A stretch of 64,000 nt of DNA, taken from the NCBI GenBank assembly GCA_037501455.1, contig CM074858.1:82186501-82250500 (forward strand), read 5' to 3'. The position numbers were made by a program, and so were the translations under genes. Below the pieces are notes generated by a model, which did not search any database, had not been told where the DNA came from, and saw nothing but the letters and a program-made list of their open reading frames with translations. This DNA comes from Lantana camara (taxonomy: Eukaryota > Streptophyta > Magnoliopsida > Lamiales > Verbenaceae). This document shows, piece by piece, positions 35,409-48,822 of the stretch (positions are counted from its first letter, which is position 1; each line of letters opens with the position of its first letter).

Positions 35409-36392
35409 ATGATCGCGGGAGGCTCATCAGGAGGAGATTCCAATGCCTCCCGCCACCGATATGCTAGGAGTTATGATCAACGCCCCTCAATGCCCAAGCA
35501 GGTCTATGCTATTAAAGAAGCGAACGCTGGTCATTCCAAGGAGAATGAGGTAGTAGGATTCAACGATAAGGATTTAGCACACATTGTAACACCCCATGGG
35601 GACGGTGAAACCTCTGACTGCCCCATGGTGGTTAGCTTGGATGTCCATAACCATGTTGTAAAGAGGGTTTTGGTTGATAGTGGAAGCTCTGTTAATGTTT
35701 TGTCGTACACAACATTTCAGAAAATAAATATTACCAACACTCCCCTCGAGCCCCTCAAAATAGCTCTCATTGGCTTTAGAGGCTCTGAGGTTGTCCCTCG
35801 CGGACAAATTCGCTTAGCCACCTCCTTTGGTCGCGCCCCACAGCGAAAAACACTCATGGTCGCCTATGCAGTGGCAGAAATCGAGATCCCTTATAACATC
35901 ATAATTGGGCGGCCCGCCGTTGTTGATTTCAAGGCGATCATCTCAACCTACCATCAGAAGATCAAATTCCCAACCCCCGAAGGGGTTGGCGAGGTCCTTT
36001 GCAACATTCGAGAGGCTTGGGAATGCTACATATTATCCCTCAAAAAGCCCAAAGCGGAGAAGACGTTCCAGATTGGATCCACTAAAAAGTCGGTGGACTT
36101 CCCCAACTTGGATGAAGATGGCCCCGTACAGAAAAGGGCCAAAATGAATAAGAAGAAACATAAAAAGAAAGATCCCAGCATCGGAAGTCATCCCCAAGGT
36201 AACCGACCCGGAGCGGTTGGGGAATCCTCCTTGGAAGAATACACGCACGAGGGCGATGATGTGGCTGCTGATAACCGTTTGACAGAAAAGAAAAGGGCAT
36301 TCGAACTCCCTCAGCCGGAGGCCGGGATCGAGCCCACGGAGAAGTTTCTGACCATAGAGTTGGAACCTGGGAACAAGGATAAAACCACTTAA
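35409..36392 (+). pseudogene. Aspartic protease and linker of element B
   Basis: VLVDSGSSVNVLSYTTFQK is the active-site block, and PYNIIIGRPAVVDFKA and FPTPEGVGEVLCNIREAWEC follow. Unlike A, the protease frame is open here and runs into a basic stretch (KRAKMNKKKHKKKD) and FLTIELEPGN, where a TAA (36390-36392) cuts it before the RT. It belonged to a gag-pol polyprotein and was not a separate gene. Confidence 0.85.
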
Positions 36393-36743
36393 ATTGGATC
36401 TAGCCTCTCGGGACCTTCACAAATCATGATGATTGATTTTCTGAGAGAAAACATTGATGTCTTCACCTGGAAAGCCTCTGATCTTACCGGAATCGATCCA
36501 AGCATCATAGTCTACAGGCTCAACGTGGACCCCCCTTTCAAGCCTATCAAACAGAAGAAGAGGGATGTACACGGATTTTGAAAGAAGGTTATTTAGGAGG
36601 CAGTGAACAAGCTCCTCGAAGCCCGATATATTGAGCCCATACTATACTCGGAATGGCTTTGCAATGTGGTGCTAGTACCCAAGAGCGCCAACAAATGGGG
36701 CATGTGCAACGATTTCACGGATCTTAACAAAGCTTGCCCCAAG
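36393..36743 (+). pseudogene. RT of element B, N-terminal part, cut by element D
   Basis: IDFLRENIDVFTWKASDLTGIDPS and EWLCNVVLVPKSANKWGMCNDFTDLNKACP are clear. A TGA replaces the first Arg of the family's HGFRRP (CGA to TGA fits methyl-cytosine decay), and a TAG follows at the next conserved acidic position. The part ends at CCAAG (36739-36743), the target duplication of element D. Confidence 0.88.
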
Positions 36744-39700
36744 TGTGACACCCCGACTCCGCGACCGTACAGGTATGACGTATGTGCGCAATTTAATTTA
36801 TTTTAATTTCATTTTTAATTGTTGCATTTAATTGATTTATATTTTATTAATTGAAATTTTTATATGAATTATTTGAATTTATATGAAAAATTTTGAATTA
36901 TATGTCGAAATTTGCCTCAAGTGATTCACGATATGAATTTTATGAATTTATGATATGTGAATTTAATTCTCGAGCAAGCTAATTTCGTGAATTATGTGAT
37001 TTATATGAGTCAAGTGCTTAATGGTACAATTTTATTTAATTTTGGACTTAATTGAAATTTGAATTGGACTTATTTGACACTTTTTGAAAGTTTAGGACTT
37101 AATTGAAAATAAACTTTTTAATAAAATTTTACTTATTTTTAATTCGTTAAAATTGTTATTTTTATTTTATTTTAATTAATTTATTAATTCTTTAATTTTG
37201 AATTTCATTATTGGAATGACATGCTCTTTTGTGGAAATGTGATGCGTTCGTGTTCAATTTGAGATCGAAATTTCGTGCCGTTTTAATATGTTGGAGTTTT
37301 ATGAGTCGTGAACTTGAATATGTGCTCGTTATGTGTTTCGGGTTTATTTGTTGGGTTTTCGGGACTCGTTTTGTTGGAGTAACCTAAAGGAGGCTAACAT
37401 GTACTTAGTGCACCTTGGGTTCCGGGTAGTGTAACTTGAGCTCGGGAATTCGAATTCGAATTCCGTCACCTCCGCTAAACTCGTTTCGACGATTCGAGTG
37501 AAATGGATCAGGCCTTGTAATTTTTCGACCCCATTTGATACCCCGAAATCAGCCCGTAACTTTGTCTCGCAGTCATATGACCACCTTTCACCATTTTGCA
37601 CATAAGTCCCTCAATTTTTGGCCAATTGCCCTCAAACCTGGACCCACACCTCACCAACTCAGTCCTTTATCACTTTTTGCTGCCTTAATCTCGATCCATA
37701 CACATGAAAGGAGAGGAAAATCTGAACTTTGGAGCAGCAGCAGTGAATTCCCGTCACTATTCACACCTTGAAGAGATTGAGCTCTAATCTTCATTTTCCT
37801 TCATCATCTTCAAGGGGTAAGCTTGTAATTGATATGTACATGATTAAGTGGTCATTTTAATCCAAGAAAATCTGATTTTCATCCATGTTTGATATAGTTT
37901 TGATTCAAGACATGAATAGTTAGGTTTTATTGTCATTTTTGAATTCCATCTCATTCCTTGGTGTTTTGCTTGAATTGGAGCTGGATTATTGATCATTTGT
38001 GCTTCATTTATTGTTGATTATAGCTGACTTGGGTGGTAGTTGTGATTTGGGTGAGATACCATTAATTTACTTGAGTTTTTGTTGAGTTATAAGCATGAGT
38101 TGGTGCCTTTTCCTTTCCTCAACTGTTGCTGTTCGTTTTCAGCTGGTATGATGATGTTTTTGTGCTGATATGCTGCCATATTTACTGCCTTTTCATGCCT
38201 TGTTGTTGTGGTTGAGATCTGGTATGAGAAGCAGGGTTGAACAGGGGCTTTTTCCGCCATTTTCCCGTCTCTAAACTGTCTCCCCTGGGCGGGGAGATGT
38301 ATTTCAGCTGAATGTTTTATTTTCTTTCCTAACATTTGATTGGTTGTACGTGGGATTTCATGCAGTTAATTGGGAAATTTCATGGACTTTGTATATATTA
38401 AATGAGCTTGAGGTTTAAGTGCTACTGGAGTGTATATATATATGCATGTAATATATGATTATATATAAATACATATATATTATATTATATGTTATACGTA
38501 TATACGTAATAGATGATTTATATATATATAAATATATATACTATGTTATATGTTATATGAATATATGTAATATGTGATATATATATGTATATATGTATGA
38601 ATATATATATTTTATATTATATGTTTAATTAAATGAATTTAAATGATTTAATTTGAGGTTTTAAATTAAATATGGCTCTATGAACTCTTATGTATGAAAT
38701 GTGATTTTATGATTTAAATTATTTGTTATATTTTAGAAATTACGTTTATGAATTTATTTGATATGGTTTGTATGTGTTTTGAATTTAAATGATCTAAATG
38801 ATGCATTCTTGCATTTCATATGCATTCATTTCATACATATGCATTTCCGAGCGTCTAAGTGGTACATATTTGAGTCTAAGTCTCGGGTCTTGCGTTCTTT
38901 TGTTTCAGAGCCTCTTCAAGAAGTTAAAGAGCCCGAGGTTTAGGTGTCCGGTTGCTTCTTTTGTCCGATTTTCACTCCGCTTCCACTTCAAGGTGAGGGT
39001 TAGGATCTTTTCTTTTAGATAAGTGACCTATGGCCTTTATGTTATTGATTTCCTATCCCGCATGTGACTATATATGTATTATATGGTTAAATACGAATGC
39101 TTATGATACGTTTATGACTTTATGAACCCTCTTTACGAATTTATGAAAATGGTATAAGTATGGGCATATATGAGCTTATGATTTTGAATCCCTTGTATGT
39201 TTCCTTTATGATTCCGCGAGATGTGCCCTGAAAGATGGGATTATTGGTATGTTTCTTATGAATCCGGGCCCAGGGATTGTGGGTAAGGATCCCCGGTACG
39301 GCAAGGGCCGTCGGGTTAAGCCTGTGCACATCCCATTTGAGGTGGTGGCGTGCGACTCTTGGAGGTTGAGAAGGCGCTATTACCTTGAGCCCTCGGTGAA
39401 TAACCGGGGAAGGCATATCGTGGGTTAGCTACCCCGTATGTATATAGAATCCATATGGGTTGAGAGGGTTTGATTCCCGATCACCAAGGCGTTGAGGAGT
39501 TATGAATTTATGAATTCTTATGTATTTATGATTTGTATGAGGAGTTGAGGAGGTCCGTACTCGCCGGACGTTTATGTTTCTTTTATGCTTTGGTGGTTGT
39601 GAAATGAGTTAGGATTTCCTTTGTATTATATGTATGTTTTAAAAATGATTTGGTATGTAAAACCCTAGCTCGGCTCATGATCGACCCCTTTTGATTTTAT

Positions 39701-40206
39701 GCTATGCTCTATACGTATTTATGGTGTGGGTGTGCGTTAGCCCCCCCTCACTCAGTCGAGTTTTGACTGACCCCTTCCGTTTAACACTTTAGTTGCAGGT
39801 TTCTCGAGCTAGGCGGGGAAGTGCGTCGGTCGTGTCGTACTTTCGGGTTTAGGTCGAGTCGGCATATTTACCTGCTGCATTTTGATCACTTTTATGAATT
39901 GTATTTGATTTCTAATTATGTCTTATGGAGAATTATGAACTTTAGATGTATATATTTGACCTATTTTGGGCCATCAGGCCGTTGTATATGTTAGTATAGA
40001 GCTCTTTTTCGATCCTTATATTGTTGCTTCCGCATTCTTATCTGTTTGTTTTGCGCGCTCTGTTCGAGTTTTAGCCCCGCTTAGCCTAGTGTGTGAGTGT
40101 AGGTTCCCGTTCGCTTAGACTTGGGCTCATGTATGGAAATTCATTTCATATGTGGGTTCGGGTTTAAGTGCGGGGGATGTGGTGGCCCACCGTTCCGGGC
40201 GCTACA
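36744..40206 (+). repeat. 5' LTR of element D
   Basis: It begins TGTGACACCCCGACTCC and ends CGGGCGCTACA. An AT-repeat tract lies at about 38430-38630 and a GC-rich palindrome at 38279-38297 (TCTCCCCTGGGCGGGGAGA). Such long LTRs are usual in Tekay. No gene was seen in it; its small ORFs recur in the other LTR only because the LTRs are the same. Confidence 0.95.
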
Positions 40207-40214
40207 TCTTAAAG

Positions 40215-40226
40215 TGGTATCAGAGC
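40215..40226 (+). other. Primer binding site of element D (initiator tRNA-Met)
   Basis: TGGTATCAGAGC lies eight bases after the LTR end. It is complementary to the 3' end of initiator tRNA-Met. Confidence 0.92.
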
Positions 40227-40400
40227 TCTCGGTTGCAAAACCGAAGCTCTAGGGTCGTGTTGGTTTGTCTAGGTCGTTCGGATTAGGACAATGTGGTTAC
40301 GTGCATATATGTGCATCATTTACTTGAATTTTTATGAATTGTGCACATGGTCATGTACTAACCGCACGCATGTATATTGGAATTCTTTGGATTTTGTAGG

Positions 40401-43400
40401 ATGCCTCCGAGAAGAGATCATCACCGTGATCGGTCTCCGGGCCATAGACATCACCGGGATCATTCCCCACAAGCCGAGAACAACATGGAACCTGAGGGAT
40501 TCATGGCAAGATTATGTGCATATTTGGATACTCGGTATCGCCAAAATGCACCTCCGATTGTCAATCACGAAGGAGGGCAAGTCACTCACATTCTACGGGA
40601 GTTTAGGAATCAGAACCCCCCCAAGTTTGAAGGTGGGAATGATATTCAAGCCGAGGAGTGGCTAATCCAAATAGAGAGAATTTGGGAGTTGATACCGTGT
40701 GAAACCGTTGAGAAGGCAAGGTGCACCCTCACAATGGTGCAAGGTCAGGCTTACAGTTGGTGGACTAGCATCCGAGCCCGTTTGGATGCCGCCGGTGATG
40801 AGATTAATTGGGAAACATTCACTCGGGAGTTTCGTAACAAGTATATTCCAATCGCCGCTAGGGACCGAAGACTCCAAGAGTTCATGGATTTGAAGCAAGG
40901 TGAGAAGACAGTCACTGAATATATTGATGAGTTCGACCGTTTGTCAAGATATGCTCCCAACATTGCCAACGATGACCGCCACAAGGCTTTGAAGTTTCTT
41001 CGAGGTTTAAGAGAAGATATGAAGGATGCACTCGAAGCGGTTGATACCGACACTTGGGCGTTAGTCACCGAGAAGGCTTTGAAAGTGGAGGATCGAGTGG
41101 TTGCTAGGAGGAGGAGGACTTCTCAGGCCGTACAGGGTTCTAGCTCGGGAGGTCAGAACAAATATGGAAAGAGGCCGGCTTACCAAGCTTTTACACCGGC
41201 AAAGCCTCAAAACAAGCAATTTAAGCCAACAGGACAAAAGGCTCAACCTCTAGCATTACCAGCACCACCTCAAGTCCAATGCAAATATTGCAAGGGTAAT
41301 CATCTCGTTGAAAATTGCTTCAAACTTCACAAGAGGTGCTACGGTTGTGGCTCGCCGGATCACATGCTTAATCAATGCCCGAACAAAAGGCCAGGACAGG
41401 CAGCGGGGAACAATCAGAGGCCCGCAATTCAGGCTAGAGCTTATGCACTCGGGGCCGAGGAAGAGGAAGCTGCAGATCTTGATCCTAATGCCGTGATTGA
41501 AGGTACCGTAAGCATTCATGGCACTACATTTCATGCATTGTTCGATCCCGGGGCATCTCATTCCTTTATTTCTCGGGATCTTGCTTCTTCGTTGTGCTTG
41601 CCTGTTACCCTCTGTGCGCATGATTATGTGGTTAGCTCGCCTCTTGGCGGTAGTCTTGTTACTTGCAGGATTTATCGGGGTTGTCCAGTGAGTTTTGAAG
41701 ATAGGGTTTTCCTCGCCGATTTGATTGAGATGCCGATGAAGAGGTATGATGTAATCCTAGGAATGGATTGGTTGTCTGAACATGGGGCTCAGATGGATTG
41801 TCGGGAGAAGAAGGTTTCTTTTGGTTCAGTGGTGTTTAAGGGCGAGAAGGTGAAGTCAAGCCCACTTATTTCTTTCGTTGAGGCGAGTAAACTGGTCCGG
41901 GACGGTGCGATAGGTTTCGTGGCCTATCTTTTGAATAGACCGAAGGATCAGGCTAAACTTGAGGAGACGGAGGTCGTGCGGGAGTATGCCGATGTATTCC
42001 CTGAGACATTGGGTTCTTTGCCACCCGATAGGGACATCGAGTTCGTAATCGACCTTTATCCCGGAGCAGAGCCTTTTTCAAAGACTCCCTACAGAATGGC
42101 TCCCGCAGAGTTAAAGGAGTTAAAGACGCAGCTTGATGAGCTTCTAGCTTGCGGTTACATTCGTCCGAGCATTTCTCCGTGGGGTGCTCCCGTTCTATTT
42201 GTAAAGAAGAAGGATGGAACGTTACGAATGTGTATAGACTACCGTGAGTTGAATAGGATGACCGTGAAGAACAAATACCCTTTACCTCACATCGAGGAGT
42301 TATTTGATATTCTGCAAGGCTCAAAAGTCTACTCCAAGTTAGATTTGAGGCAAGGTTATTATCAGCTGCGGATTAGGGAGGAAGATATTCCGAAGACTGG
42401 TTTTAACACAAGATATGGGCACTTTGAATTTGTTGTCATGCCATTTGGATTAACCAACGCTCCAGCCGTTTTTATGGACATGATGCACCGAGTGTTCAGG
42501 CCTTTTCTTGACAAGTTCGTGGTGATCTTTATAGACGACATTCTGGTGTATTCAAGGTCGGCTGAAGAGCATGCCCAACATCTACGGATCGTCTTGGAAA
42601 CTTTGAGGGAACATAAGTTGTATGCAAAGTTTAGCAAGTGCGAATTCTGGATCGATCGAGTTATGTTTTTGGGACATATAATTTCAGGTGATGGGATTGA
42701 AGTTGATCCATCTAAGGTTGAGTCCGTGCTTCGTTGGGAGAGACCGAGAAATGTCTCAGAGATCCGAAGTTTTCTTGGGTTGGCCGGTTACTACCGTAGA
42801 TTTGTTAAGGATTTCTCTAAAATCGCCGCCCCATTGACTCGTCTGACTAAGAAGGAAATGAAATTTGAATGGGATGATAAGTGTGAGGCGAGTTTTCAGA
42901 CTTTGAAAGTGAAGTTAACTTCAGCACCAGTTCTTACCCTACCCGAGGGTACCGAGGGTTATGCAGTGTATACAGATGCTTCGAAAGAGGGTCTTGGTTG
43001 TGTTTTGATGCAGCACGGTAGAGTGGTAGCTTATGCTTCAAGAAAGTTGAAGGAGCATGAGAAGAATTACCCTACCCATGATCTTGAATTAGCTGCGGTT
43101 GTGTTCGCTTTGATGAAGTGGCGACACTACCTCTATGGTGCAACGTTCGAGGTGTTTACGGATCACCAAAGCCTCAAGTATCTCTTTTCTCAGAAAGATT
43201 TGAATGTAAGACAGAGGCGTTGGATGGAGTTATTAGAGGATTACGATTGCACCATTCAGTACCATCCAGGTAAAGCAAACGTGGTTGCCGATGCCTTGAG
43301 TAGAAAGGCGAATGTGGCTAATTTGGAAGCAGGTTCTTCAAGTTTGGGTTCAGAGATCTTGGTTTCGGGAACTTGGTTGGCCAATCTTACAGTAATACCA

Positions 43401-44864
43401 GATTTGAAACAACAGTTGTTGGAAGCTCAGAATTCAGATGTGGAAATTCAAAAGTTGGTAACTCGTTCTAAGGATGATACAAATTCTAAGTTTGGGATTG
43501 ATGATTCCGGATTGTTAAGGTTTGAAGCAAGAATATGTGTTCCAGAAGAGCTCAAGAGGATTATACTTGAGGAGGCACATCGCTCGAGGTACTCGATTCA
43601 TCCGGGAGGTACTAAGATGTATCGGGACCTGAAAGAGAAATTCTGGTGGAATGGCATGAAAAGGGACGTCGCGAACTTCGTGAAGCGGTGTCTAACGTGT
43701 CAAAAGGTGAAGGCAGAGCACCAGAAGCCGGGAGGAACTCTCCAACCACTTCCTATTCCCGAGTGGAAGTGGGAGCAAGTGACGATGGACTTCGTGTCCG
43801 GCTTGCCTAGAGTTAGAGGAGGGTTTGATGGAATATGGGTAATTGTGGACAGATTGACTAAGTCTGCCCATTTCCTCAAGGTTCGGATGTCTGAGAAAGT
43901 TCCTAAGCTAGCCGAATTGTACGTTCGGGAGATTGTAAGGTTACATGGAGTTCCGGCTAGTATTGTTTCGGATCGGGATCCACGGTTTACTTCGATCTTT
44001 TGGCAGAATCTTCAGAAGTGTTTGGGCACTAAGCTCAAGTTTAGCACAGCTTCGCATCCTCAGACAGACGGCCAATCTGAAAGGCTAATTCAGTACTTAG
44101 AGGATATGCTCAGAACGTGTGCTTTGGACTTCCAAGATAAGTGGGATGAGCACCTACCTTTGGTTGAGTTTGCTTACAATAACAGTTTTCAGGGTTCGAT
44201 TAAGATGGCTCCGTACGAGGCACTTTACGGAAGAAAGTGCAGGTCTCCTCTATTTTGGGACATTGAGGATTGGAGGTGGACCGAAGAGAATAAGCTCGAG
44301 AGAGCCGAGTCTAAGGAAAAGATTGCCGATACTATTGAGAAAGTTCATAAGATTAGGCAAAGAATGAGAGCCGCTCAGGCCCGTCAAAAGAGTTACGCCG
44401 ATAAGAGAAGAAGGCCTTTAGAGTTCGAAGTCGGAGATAGAGTCTTTTTGAAGGCGTCTCCTAGGAAAGGCTTCACTCGTATAGGTAAAGGTGGAAAGCT
44501 TAGTCCTCGTTACCTTGGGCCGTTTGAGATTTTGGAAAGAATCGGAGAAACGGCGTACAGATTGGATTTACCGCCGAGTATGACCGGGATACATAATGTT
44601 TTTCATGTCTCTCAACTCCGCAAATATTATCCCGATGAGTCAACTATCCTTCCAGTTGAAGAGGTTCAGTTAGAGCCGGATTTAACAATAGAAAAGCATC
44701 CGGTTGCAATTCAGGATCGGAAGATGCAAGATTTGAGAAACCGACAGATTCCTTTGGTCAGGGTACTTTGGAGGGATCAGAAATCCGAGGAATCGACTTG
44801 GGAAACCGAGGAGAAAATGAGAAGGTTATATCCGGAGTTGTTTGAGGACTCGAGTCGGACTTGA
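40401..44864 (+). CDS. gag-pol: gag-pol polyprotein of element D, intact, with chromodomain
   Basis: 1487 residues with no stop or frameshift. The start is the first ATG of the frame ([14 protein letters not shown]); codons upstream are open but have no ATG. Approximate residues: gag core 90-200; two zinc knuckles ([27 protein letters not shown]) 293-330; protease DPGASHSF about 380; RT with [12 protein letters not shown] about 643 and FIDDILVYS about 710; RNase H ([25 protein letters not shown]) from 857; integrase HHCC finger 1060-1100, then [15 protein letters not shown] and DGQSERL as the Asp-Asp-Glu triad (about 1130, 1190, 1227); GPF module ([13 protein letters not shown]); and a C-terminal chromodomain ([16 protein letters not shown], to 1483). 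The chromodomain defines chromoviruses and guides insertion towards particular chromatin. The protein would do packaging, reverse transcription and integration. All key residues appear present, so it may be active. Confidence 0.96.
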   Translation: MPPRRDHHRDRSPGHRHHRDHSPQAENNMEPEGFMARLCAYLDTRYRQNAPPIVNHEGGQVTHILREFRNQNPPKFEGGNDIQAEEWLIQIERIWELIPCETVEKARCTLTMVQGQAYSWWTSIRARLDAAGDEINWETFTREFRNKYIPIAARDRRLQEFMDLKQGEKTVTEYIDEFDRLSRYAPNIANDDRHKALKFLRGLREDMKDALEAVDTDTWALVTEKALKVEDRVVARRRRTSQAVQGSSSGGQNKYGKRPAYQAFTPAKPQNKQFKPTGQKAQPLALPAPPQVQCKYCKGNHLVENCFKLHKRCYGCGSPDHMLNQCPNKRPGQAAGNNQRPAIQARAYALGAEEEEAADLDPNAVIEGTVSIHGTTFHALFDPGASHSFISRDLASSLCLPVTLCAHDYVVSSPLGGSLVTCRIYRGCPVSFEDRVFLADLIEMPMKRYDVILGMDWLSEHGAQMDCREKKVSFGSVVFKGEKVKSSPLISFVEASKLVRDGAIGFVAYLLNRPKDQAKLEETEVVREYADVFPETLGSLPPDRDIEFVIDLYPGAEPFSKTPYRMAPAELKELKTQLDELLACGYIRPSISPWGAPVLFVKKKDGTLRMCIDYRELNRMTVKNKYPLPHIEELFDILQGSKVYSKLDLRQGYYQLRIREEDIPKTGFNTRYGHFEFVVMPFGLTNAPAVFMDMMHRVFRPFLDKFVVIFIDDILVYSRSAEEHAQHLRIVLETLREHKLYAKFSKCEFWIDRVMFLGHIISGDGIEVDPSKVESVLRWERPRNVSEIRSFLGLAGYYRRFVKDFSKIAAPLTRLTKKEMKFEWDDKCEASFQTLKVKLTSAPVLTLPEGTEGYAVYTDASKEGLGCVLMQHGRVVAYASRKLKEHEKNYPTHDLELAAVVFALMKWRHYLYGATFEVFTDHQSLKYLFSQKDLNVRQRRWMELLEDYDCTIQYHPGKANVVADALSRKANVANLEAGSSSLGSEILVSGTWLANLTVIPDLKQQLLEAQNSDVEIQKLVTRSKDDTNSKFGIDDSGLLRFEARICVPEELKRIILEEAHRSRYSIHPGGTKMYRDLKEKFWWNGMKRDVANFVKRCLTCQKVKAEHQKPGGTLQPLPIPEWKWEQVTMDFVSGLPRVRGGFDGIWVIVDRLTKSAHFLKVRMSEKVPKLAELYVREIVRLHGVPASIVSDRDPRFTSIFWQNLQKCLGTKLKFSTASHPQTDGQSERLIQYLEDMLRTCALDFQDKWDEHLPLVEFAYNNSFQGSIKMAPYEALYGRKCRSPLFWDIEDWRWTEENKLERAESKEKIADTIEKVHKIRQRMRAAQARQKSYADKRRRPLEFEVGDRVFLKASPRKGFTRIGKGGKLSPRYLGPFEILERIGETAYRLDLPPSMTGIHNVFHVSQLRKYYPDESTILPVEEVQLEPDLTIEKHPVAIQDRKMQDLRNRQIPLVRVLWRDQKSEESTWETEEKMRRLYPELFEDSSRT

Positions 44865-44879
44865 GGGCAAGTCCTTTTT

Positions 44880-44890
44880 AAGGGGGAAGG
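44880..44890 (+). other. Polypurine tract of element D
   Basis: AAGGGGGAAGG lies two bases before the 3' LTR. Confidence 0.88.
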
Positions 44891-44892
44891 AT

Positions 44893-47800
44893 TGTGACAC
44901 CCCGACTCCGCGACCGTACAGGTATGACGTATGTGCGCAATTTAATTTATTTTAATTTCATTTTTAATTGTTGCATTTAATTGATTTATATTTTATTAAT
45001 TGAAATTTTTATATGAATTATTTGAATTTATATGAAAAATTTTGAATTATATGTCGAAATTTGCCTCAAGTGATTCACGATATGAATTTTATGAATTTAT
45101 GATATGTGAATTTAATTCTCGAGCAAGCTAATTTCGTGAATTATGTGATTTATATGAGTCAAGTGCTTAATGGTACAATTTTATTTAATTTTGGACTTAA
45201 TTGAAATTTGAATTGGACTTATTTGACACTTTTTGAAAGTTTAGGACTTAATTGAAAATAAACTTTTTAATAAAATTTTACTTATTTTTAATTCGTTAAA
45301 ATTGTTATTTTTATTTTATTTTAATTAATTTATTAATTCTTTAATTTTGAATTTCATTATTGGAATGACATGCTCTTTTGTGGAAATGTGATGCGTTCGT
45401 GTTCAATTTGAGATCGAAATTTCGTGCCGTTTTAATATGTTGGAGTTTTATGAGTCGTGAACTTGAATATGTGCTCGTTATGTGTTTCGGGTTTATTTGT
45501 TGGGTTTTCGGGACTCGTTTTGTTGGAGTAACCTAAAGGAGGCTAACATGTACTTAGTGCACCTTGGGTTCCGGGTAGTGTAACTTGAGCTCGGGAATTC
45601 GAATTCGAATTCCGTCACCTCCGCTAAACTCGTTTCGACGATTCGAGTGAAATGGATCAGGCCTTGTAATTTTTCGACCCCATTTGATACCCCGAAATCA
45701 GCCCGTAACTTTGTCTCGCAGTCATATGACCACCTTTCACCATTTTGCACATAAGTCCCTCAATTTTTGGCCAATTGCCCTCAAACCTGGACCCACACCT
45801 CACCAACTCAGTCCTTTATCACTTTTTGCTGCCTTAATCTCGATCCATACACATGAAAGGAGAGGAAAATCTGAACTTTGGAGCAGCAGCAGTGAATTCC
45901 CGTCACTATTCACACCTTGAAGAGATTGAGCTCTAATCTTCATTTTCCTTCATCATCTTCAAGGGGTAAGCTTGTAATTGATATGTACATGATTAAGTGG
46001 TCATTTTAATCCAAGAAAATCTGATTTTCATCCATGTTTGATATAGTTTTGATTCAAGACATGAATAGTTAGGTTTTATTGTCATTTTTGAATTCCATCT
46101 CATTCCTTGGTGTTTTGCTTGAATTGGAGCTGGATTATTGATCATTTGTGCTTCATTTATTGTTGATTATAGCTGACTTGGGTGGTAGTTGTGATTTGGG
46201 TGAGATACCATTAATTTACTTGAGTTTTTGTTGAGTTATAAGCATGAGTTGGTGCCTTTTCCTTTCCTCAACTGTTGCTGTTCGTTTTCAGCTGGTATGA
46301 TGATGTTTTTGTGCTGATATGCTGCCATATTTACTGCCTTTTCATGCCTTGTTGTTGTGGTTGAGATCTGGTATGAGAAGCAGGGTTGAACAGGGGCTTT
46401 TTCCGCCATTTTCCCGTCTCTAAACTGTCTCCCCTGGGCGGGGAGATGTATTTCAGCTGAATGTTTTATTTTCTTTCCTAACATTTGATTGGTTGTACGT
46501 GGGATTTCATGCAGTTAATTGGGAAATTTCATGGACTTTGTATATATTAAATGAGCTTGAGGTTTAAGTGCTACTGGAGTGTATATATATATGCATGTAA
46601 TATATGATTATATATAAATACATATATATTATATTATATGTTATACGTATATACGTAATAGATGATTTATATATATATAAATATATATACTATGTTATAT
46701 GTTATATGAATATATGTAATATGTGATATATATATGTATATATGTATGAATATATATATTTTATATTATATGTTTAATTAAATGAATTTAAATGATTTAA
46801 TTTGAGGTTTTAAATTAAATATGGCTCTATGAACTCTTATGTATGAAATGTGATTTTATGATTTAAATTATTTGTTATATTTTAGAAATTACGTTTATGA
46901 ATTTATTTGATATGGTTTGTATGTGTTTTGAATTTAAATGATCTAAATGATGCATTCTTGCATTTCATATGCATTCATTTCATACATATGCATTTCCGAG
47001 CGTCTAAGTGGTACATATTTGAGTCTAAGTCTCGGGTCTTGCGTTCTTTTGTTTCAGAGCCTCTTCAAGAAGTTAAAGAGCCCGAGGTTTAGGTGTCCGG
47101 TTGCTTCTTTTGTCCGATTTTCACTCCGCTTCCACTTCAAGGTGAGGGTTAGGATCTTTTCTTTTAGATAAGTGACCTATGGCCTTTATGTTATTGATTT
47201 CCTATCCCGCATGTGACTATATATGTATTATATGGTTAAATACGAATGCTTATGATACGTTTATGACTTTATGAACCCTCTTTACGAATTTATGAAAATG
47301 GTATAAGTATGGGCATATATGAGCTTATGATTTTGAATCCCTTGTATGTTTCCTTTATGATTCCGCGAGATGTGCCCTGAAAGATGGGATTATTGGTATG
47401 TTTCTTATGAATCCGGGCCCAGGGATTGTGGGTAAGGATCCCCGGTACGGCAAGGGCCGTCGGGTTAAGCCTGTGCACATCCCATTTGAGGTGGTGGCGT
47501 GCGACTCTTGGAGGTTGAGAAGGCGCTATTACCTTGAGCCCTCGGTGAATAACCGGGGAAGGCATATCGTGGGTTAGCTACCCCGTATGTATATAGAATC
47601 CATATGGGTTGAGAGGGTTTGATTCCCGATCACCAAGGCGTTGAGGAGTTATGAATTTATGAATTCTTATGTATTTATGATTTGTATGAGGAGTTGAGGA
47701 GGTCCGTACTCGCCGGACGTTTATGTTTCTTTTATGCTTTGGTGGTTGTGAAATGAGTTAGGATTTCCTTTGTATTATATGTATGTTTTAAAAATGATTT

Positions 47801-48355
47801 GGTATGTAAAACCCTAGCTCGGCTCATGATCGACCCCTTTTGATTTTATGCTATGCTCTATACGTATTTATGGTGTGGGTGTGCGTTAGCCCCCCCTCAC
47901 TCAGTCGAGTTTTGACTGACCCCTTCCGTTTAACACTTTAGTTGCAGGTTTCTCGAGCTAGGCGGGGAAGTGCGTCGGTCGTGTCGTACTTTCGGGTTTA
48001 GGTCGAGTCGGCATATTTACCTGCTGCATTTTGATCACTTTTATGAATTGTATTTGATTTCTAATTATGTCTTATGGAGAATTATGAACTTTAGATGTAT
48101 ATATTTGACCTATTTTGGGCCATCAGGCCGTTGTATATGTTAGTATAGAGCTCTTTTTCGATCCTTATATTGTTGCTTCCGCATTCTTATCTGTTTGTTT
48201 TGCGCGCTCTGTTCGAGTTTTAGCCCCGCTTAGCCTAGTGTGTGAGTGTAGGTTCCCGTTCGCTTAGACTTGGGCTCATGTATGGAAATTCATTTCATAT
48301 GTGGGTTCGGGTTTAAGTGCGGGGGATGTGGTGGCCCACCGTTCCGGGCGCTACA
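44893..48355 (+). repeat. 3' LTR of element D
   Basis: The 3463-bp LTR has the same length as the 5' LTR, and I found no difference in the stretches compared. Its GC palindrome lies at 46428-46446. Confidence 0.95.
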
Positions 48356-48822
48356 CCAAGGATCCCTACCCTTTACCTCGGATTGATCAATTGGTGGATT
48401 CGACTGCAGGCTGTGAGCTCATGAGCATGATGGATGCCTTTCAAGGGTATTACCAAATCTTTATGGCGCCAGAGGACAGCCCCAAAACTTCATTTGTGGT
48501 ACACCTGGGGGTATATTGCTTTATGGTCATGCCATTTGGGCTAAAAAATGCAGGTGCCACATACCAGCGCCTCGTAAATCGAATGTTTGAGAAGGAAATT
48601 GGATGATCTGTGGAAGTGTACATGGACGATATGATAGTCAAAAGCGAGCGTCAAGCCTCACATTTGGAGGATCACAAGCGCACGTTTGGCATCTTACGCC
48701 AATACGGTATGAAACGGAACCCCTCTAAGTGTACATTTGGGGTACGGGGAGGAAAGTTCTTGGGCTATATGGTGAGTCAGCGTGGAATTGAGGCCAAACC
48801 GGAAAAGATGAAAGCCGTCCTG
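48356..48822 (+). pseudogene. RT of element B, central part, cut by element E
   Basis: The RT resumes after element D: PLPRIDQLVDSTAGCELMSM, GVYCFMVMPFGLKNAGATYQ, VYMDDMIVKSERQ and NPSKCTFGVRGGKFLGYM. A TGA at 48604-48606 (EIG, stop, SVEVY) stands where A has Lys and relatives have Lys or Arg. The frame ends at the left border of element E, 48823. Confidence 0.9.

Larger units (their letters stand above)
36744..48355 (+). mobile_element. Element D: complete Tekay-type chromovirus (Ty3/gypsy)
   Basis: The 11612-bp element has two 3463-bp LTRs, a tRNA-Met PBS, one intact gag-pol frame, a polypurine tract and a perfect target duplication CCAAG (36739-36743 and 48356-48360). All LTR ORF pairs are offset by exactly 8149 bp with the same translation, and the stretches I compared are identical, so insertion was very recent. 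It splits the RT of element B. Confidence 0.96.

Noticed and set aside
37344..39416. Conserved small genes repeated at 45493-47565
   Set aside because: Both copies lie in the two LTRs of element D, so identity comes from LTR duplication and not from selection.
40377..40400. A longer gag-pol start for element D at 40377
   Set aside because: The codon there is TTG. The first ATG of the frame is at 40401.
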